This document shows, in pieces, positions 5,280 through 6,751 of a stretch of 6,751 bases of DNA (position 1 is the stretch's first letter; each line of letters starts with the position of its first letter). The stretch spans positions 1-6,751 of the forward strand of contig CALMID010000415.1 in the NCBI GenBank assembly GCA_937863915.1, written 5' to 3'. The stretch comes from an uncultured Pseudomonas sp. (GTDB taxonomy: Bacteria; Pseudomonadota; Gammaproteobacteria; Pseudomonadales; Pseudomonadaceae). The translations under genes were made by a program, and so were the position numbers. The notes under the pieces were generated by a model. That model did no database searches and was not told where the DNA came from. It worked only from the letters and a program-made list of their open reading frames with translations.

Positions 5280-6382
5280 TGGACGTGCATTTCGAGGAAC
5301 TCATCGCCCCCCACGGCGCGCGCATCGGCGTGGCCACCCTTAACGCCGAGAAGAGCCTCAACGCCCTGAGCCTGCCAATGGTCGAGGCGCTCGACGCTCA
5401 CCTCAAGCGCTGGGCCGAGGACCCGGCCATCGCCTGCGTGCTGCTGCGTGGCGCCGGCCCCAAGGCCTTCTGCGCCGGCGGCGATGTGGTGCAACTGGTG
5501 CAGCAGTGCCGCGAGGCACCCGGCACCGTGCCGGAGCTGGCCAAGCGCTTCTTCGCCGACGAATACCGCCTGGACCATCGCATCCACACCTACCCCAAGC
5601 CGCTGATCTGCTGGGCCCACGGCCACGTGCTCGGCGGCGGCATGGGCCTGATGCAGGGCGCCGGCATCCGCATCGTCACCCCCAGCAGCCGACTGGGCAT
5701 GCCCGAGGTCAATATCGGCCTGTTCCCGGATGTCGGCGGCAGCTGGTTCCTCGCCCGCCTGCCGGGCCGGCTCGGCCTGTTCCTCGGCCTGACCGCCAGC
5801 CCGATCAACGCCCGCGACGCGCTGGACCTGAACCTGGCCGACCGTTTCCTGCTCGACGAGCAGCAGGACGCGCTGCTCGACGGCCTGGTGCAGATCAACT
5901 GGCAGGAACAACCACAGGCGCAGCTCTTGAGCCTGCTCCAGGCCCTGGAGCACGAGGCGCGCAGCCACCTGCCCGAGGCCCAGTGGCAGCCGCGCCGGGC
6001 ACGCATCGACGCGCTGCTGGATGTGCCCGACCTGCCCAGCGCCTGGCATGCCCTGCTCGCCCTGCGCGAGGACGACGACGGCCTGCTGGCCCGCGCGGCC
6101 AAGACCGTCGCCGGCGGCTGCCCGCTGACCGGCCACCTGGTGTGGGAGCAGATCCGCCGCGCCCGCCACCTGTCGCTGGCCGAGGTGTTCCGCCTGGAGT
6201 ACGCCATGGCGCTGAACTGCTGCCGCCACCCGGAATTCCCCGAGGGCGTGCGCGCCCGGCTGATCGACAAGGACCACCAGCCCCGCTGGCACTGGCCGGA
6301 TGTGAGCCATGTCCCGCAGGCAGCCATCGAGGCGCACTTCCACCCGGCGTGGGACGGCACTCATCCGCTGGCCGATCTCTGA
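5279..6382 (+). CDS. 3-Hydroxyisobutyryl-CoA hydrolase (HIBCH)
   Basis: The 367-residue product belongs to the hydrolase branch of the crotonase superfamily, longer than a hydratase because of a C-terminal extension. It releases free 3-hydroxyisobutyrate from its CoA ester, the step that sets valine breakdown apart from fatty-acid oxidation. FCAGGDV (64-70) and GHVLGGGMGL (115-124) form the oxyanion hole. Glu143 and Asp151 in MPEVNIGLFPDVGGS match the catalytic Glu and Asp of human HIBCH, with the same eight-residue spacing. GVRARLIDKDHQPRW near 323-337 is the usual C-terminal signature. Human HIBCH is about 20 residues longer, mostly its targeting peptide. The gene starts 13 bp after the hydratase stop; the nearest purine-rich tract is AGGGCG around 5264-5269, so its translation is likely coupled to the gene before. 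Rapid hydrolysis protects the cell from reactive methacrylyl-CoA. Confidence 0.93.
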   Translation: MDVHFEELIAPHGARIGVATLNAEKSLNALSLPMVEALDAHLKRWAEDPAIACVLLRGAGPKAFCAGGDVVQLVQQCREAPGTVPELAKRFFADEYRLDHRIHTYPKPLICWAHGHVLGGGMGLMQGAGIRIVTPSSRLGMPEVNIGLFPDVGGSWFLARLPGRLGLFLGLTASPINARDALDLNLADRFLLDEQQDALLDGLVQINWQEQPQAQLLSLLQALEHEARSHLPEAQWQPRRARIDALLDVPDLPSAWHALLALREDDDGLLARAAKTVAGGCPLTGHLVWEQIRRARHLSLAEVFRLEYAMALNCCRHPEFPEGVRARLIDKDHQPRWHWPDVSHVPQAAIEAHFHPAWDGTHPLADL

Positions 6383-6418
6383 CCCTAGCGACCACTCGCA
6401 TCTGCCACCTGTCGCAAC

Positions 6419-6424
6419 AAGGAG
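6419..6424 (+). promoter_or_regulatory. Ribosome binding site of the mmsB-type gene
   Basis: AAGGAG lies seven bases before the ATG at 6432 and fixes that start. The 49-bp gap before it shows no convincing promoter or terminator. Confidence 0.7.
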
Positions 6425-6431
6425 AACAACA

Positions 6432-6751
6432 ATGACGACAATCGCCTTTATCGGCCTCGGCCACATGGGCCTGCCCATGGCCCGCAACCTGCTGAAAGCC
6501 GGCTTCGCCCTGCGCATATTCGACCTCGTGCAGAGCGCCGTCGACAGCCTGGCGGCCGAGGGCGCTACGCCGGCCGCCAGCGCCGCTGAGGCAGTCATCG
6601 GCACCGAGGTGGTGGTGTCTATGCTGCCGGCCAGCCGTCATGTCGAGGGCCTTTACCTGGGTGAGAGCGGTCTGCTGCAGCAGATCGCCCCCGGCAGTCT
6701 GGTGCTGGAATGCTCCACCATCGCCCCGGAAGCGGCGCGCAAGGTCCACGC
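6432..6751 (+). CDS. mmsB: 3-Hydroxyisobutyrate dehydrogenase, N-terminal part (runs off the window)
   Basis: Only the first 106 codons are visible, with no stop; family members are about 295-300 residues. The start MTTIAFIGLGHMGLPMARNLLKAG carries the GxGxMGxxMA dinucleotide-binding motif of the beta-hydroxyacid dehydrogenase family. VVVSMLPASRHVEGLY and LECSTIAPEAARKV follow, as in MmsB. Asp31, at the end of the second strand (LRIFDL), is the acidic residue that normally selects NAD over NADP. The substrate motif and catalytic lysine are beyond the edge. It would oxidise 3-hydroxyisobutyrate to methylmalonate semialdehyde, feeding MmsA. From memory, the P. aeruginosa counterpart PA0743 was reported to act on L-serine with NAD, so the substrate range may be broader. 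Codon use is slightly less GC-biased than upstream (an ATA at Ile29, plus TCT and CTT), which is too little to argue transfer. Confidence 0.93.
   Translation, partial: MTTIAFIGLGHMGLPMARNLLKAGFALRIFDLVQSAVDSLAAEGATPAASAAEAVIGTEVVVSMLPASRHVEGLYLGESGLLQQIAPGSLVLECSTIAPEAARKVH

Noticed and set aside
6388..6415. Inverted repeat GCGAC/GTCGC in the gap before mmsB
   Set aside because: A 5-bp stem with an 18-nt loop is expected by chance and has no terminator tail.

Overview
The window is high-GC (roughly two-thirds G+C in the genes) and reads as a chromosomal segment of a Pseudomonas-type gammaproteobacterium. The genes are strongly GC-biased at third codon positions, have GGAG-type ribosome binding sites, and follow an order I recall from the P. 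aeruginosa PA0743-PA0748 locus (recalled, not searched). No tRNA, rRNA, CRISPR array, insertion sequence or prophage gene was seen.

Layout: (1) 1-241, minus strand, is the N-terminal 80 codons of an AraC-family regulator of MmsR type, cut by the window edge. (2) 242-377 is a divergent control region. It holds two 15-bp direct repeats exactly 21 bp apart (13/15 identical), the classic geometry of an AraC-family activator site, with the proximal copy overlapping the -35 box of a good mmsA promoter. A 14-bp perfect palindrome lies between that promoter's -35 and -10. (3) 378-1871 is mmsA, methylmalonate semialdehyde dehydrogenase. (4) 1872-2013 is a 142-bp gap of lower GC (about 58%) with two inverted repeats and short internal repeats. 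(5) 2014-3261 is an exported solute-binding protein of the branched-chain amino acid/amide class with no permease or ATPase gene beside it. (6) 3268-4431 is an isobutyryl-CoA dehydrogenase (ACAD8 type). (7) 4447-5265 is an enoyl-CoA hydratase resembling P. aeruginosa DspI (PA0745). (8) 5279-6382 is a 3-hydroxyisobutyryl-CoA hydrolase. (9) 6432 to the window end is the N-terminal 106 codons of 3-hydroxyisobutyrate dehydrogenase (mmsB type).

Together the five enzymes cover every step from isobutyryl-CoA to propionyl-CoA in distal valine catabolism: dehydrogenation to methacrylyl-CoA, hydration, thioester hydrolysis to free 3-hydroxyisobutyrate, oxidation to methylmalonate semialdehyde, and CoA-acylating decarboxylative oxidation to propionyl-CoA. 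All are on the plus strand; the SBP-to-hydrolase genes are 6-15 bp apart, so they probably form one operon under the divergently encoded regulator.

The enzymes are ordinary. The points worth a second look are the AraC-type operator and overlapping back-to-back promoters, the orphan binding protein in the operon with its structured leader, the DspI-like hydratase whose context argues for valine catabolism, and a 14-bp tandem duplication at the stop/start junction before the hydrolase gene.
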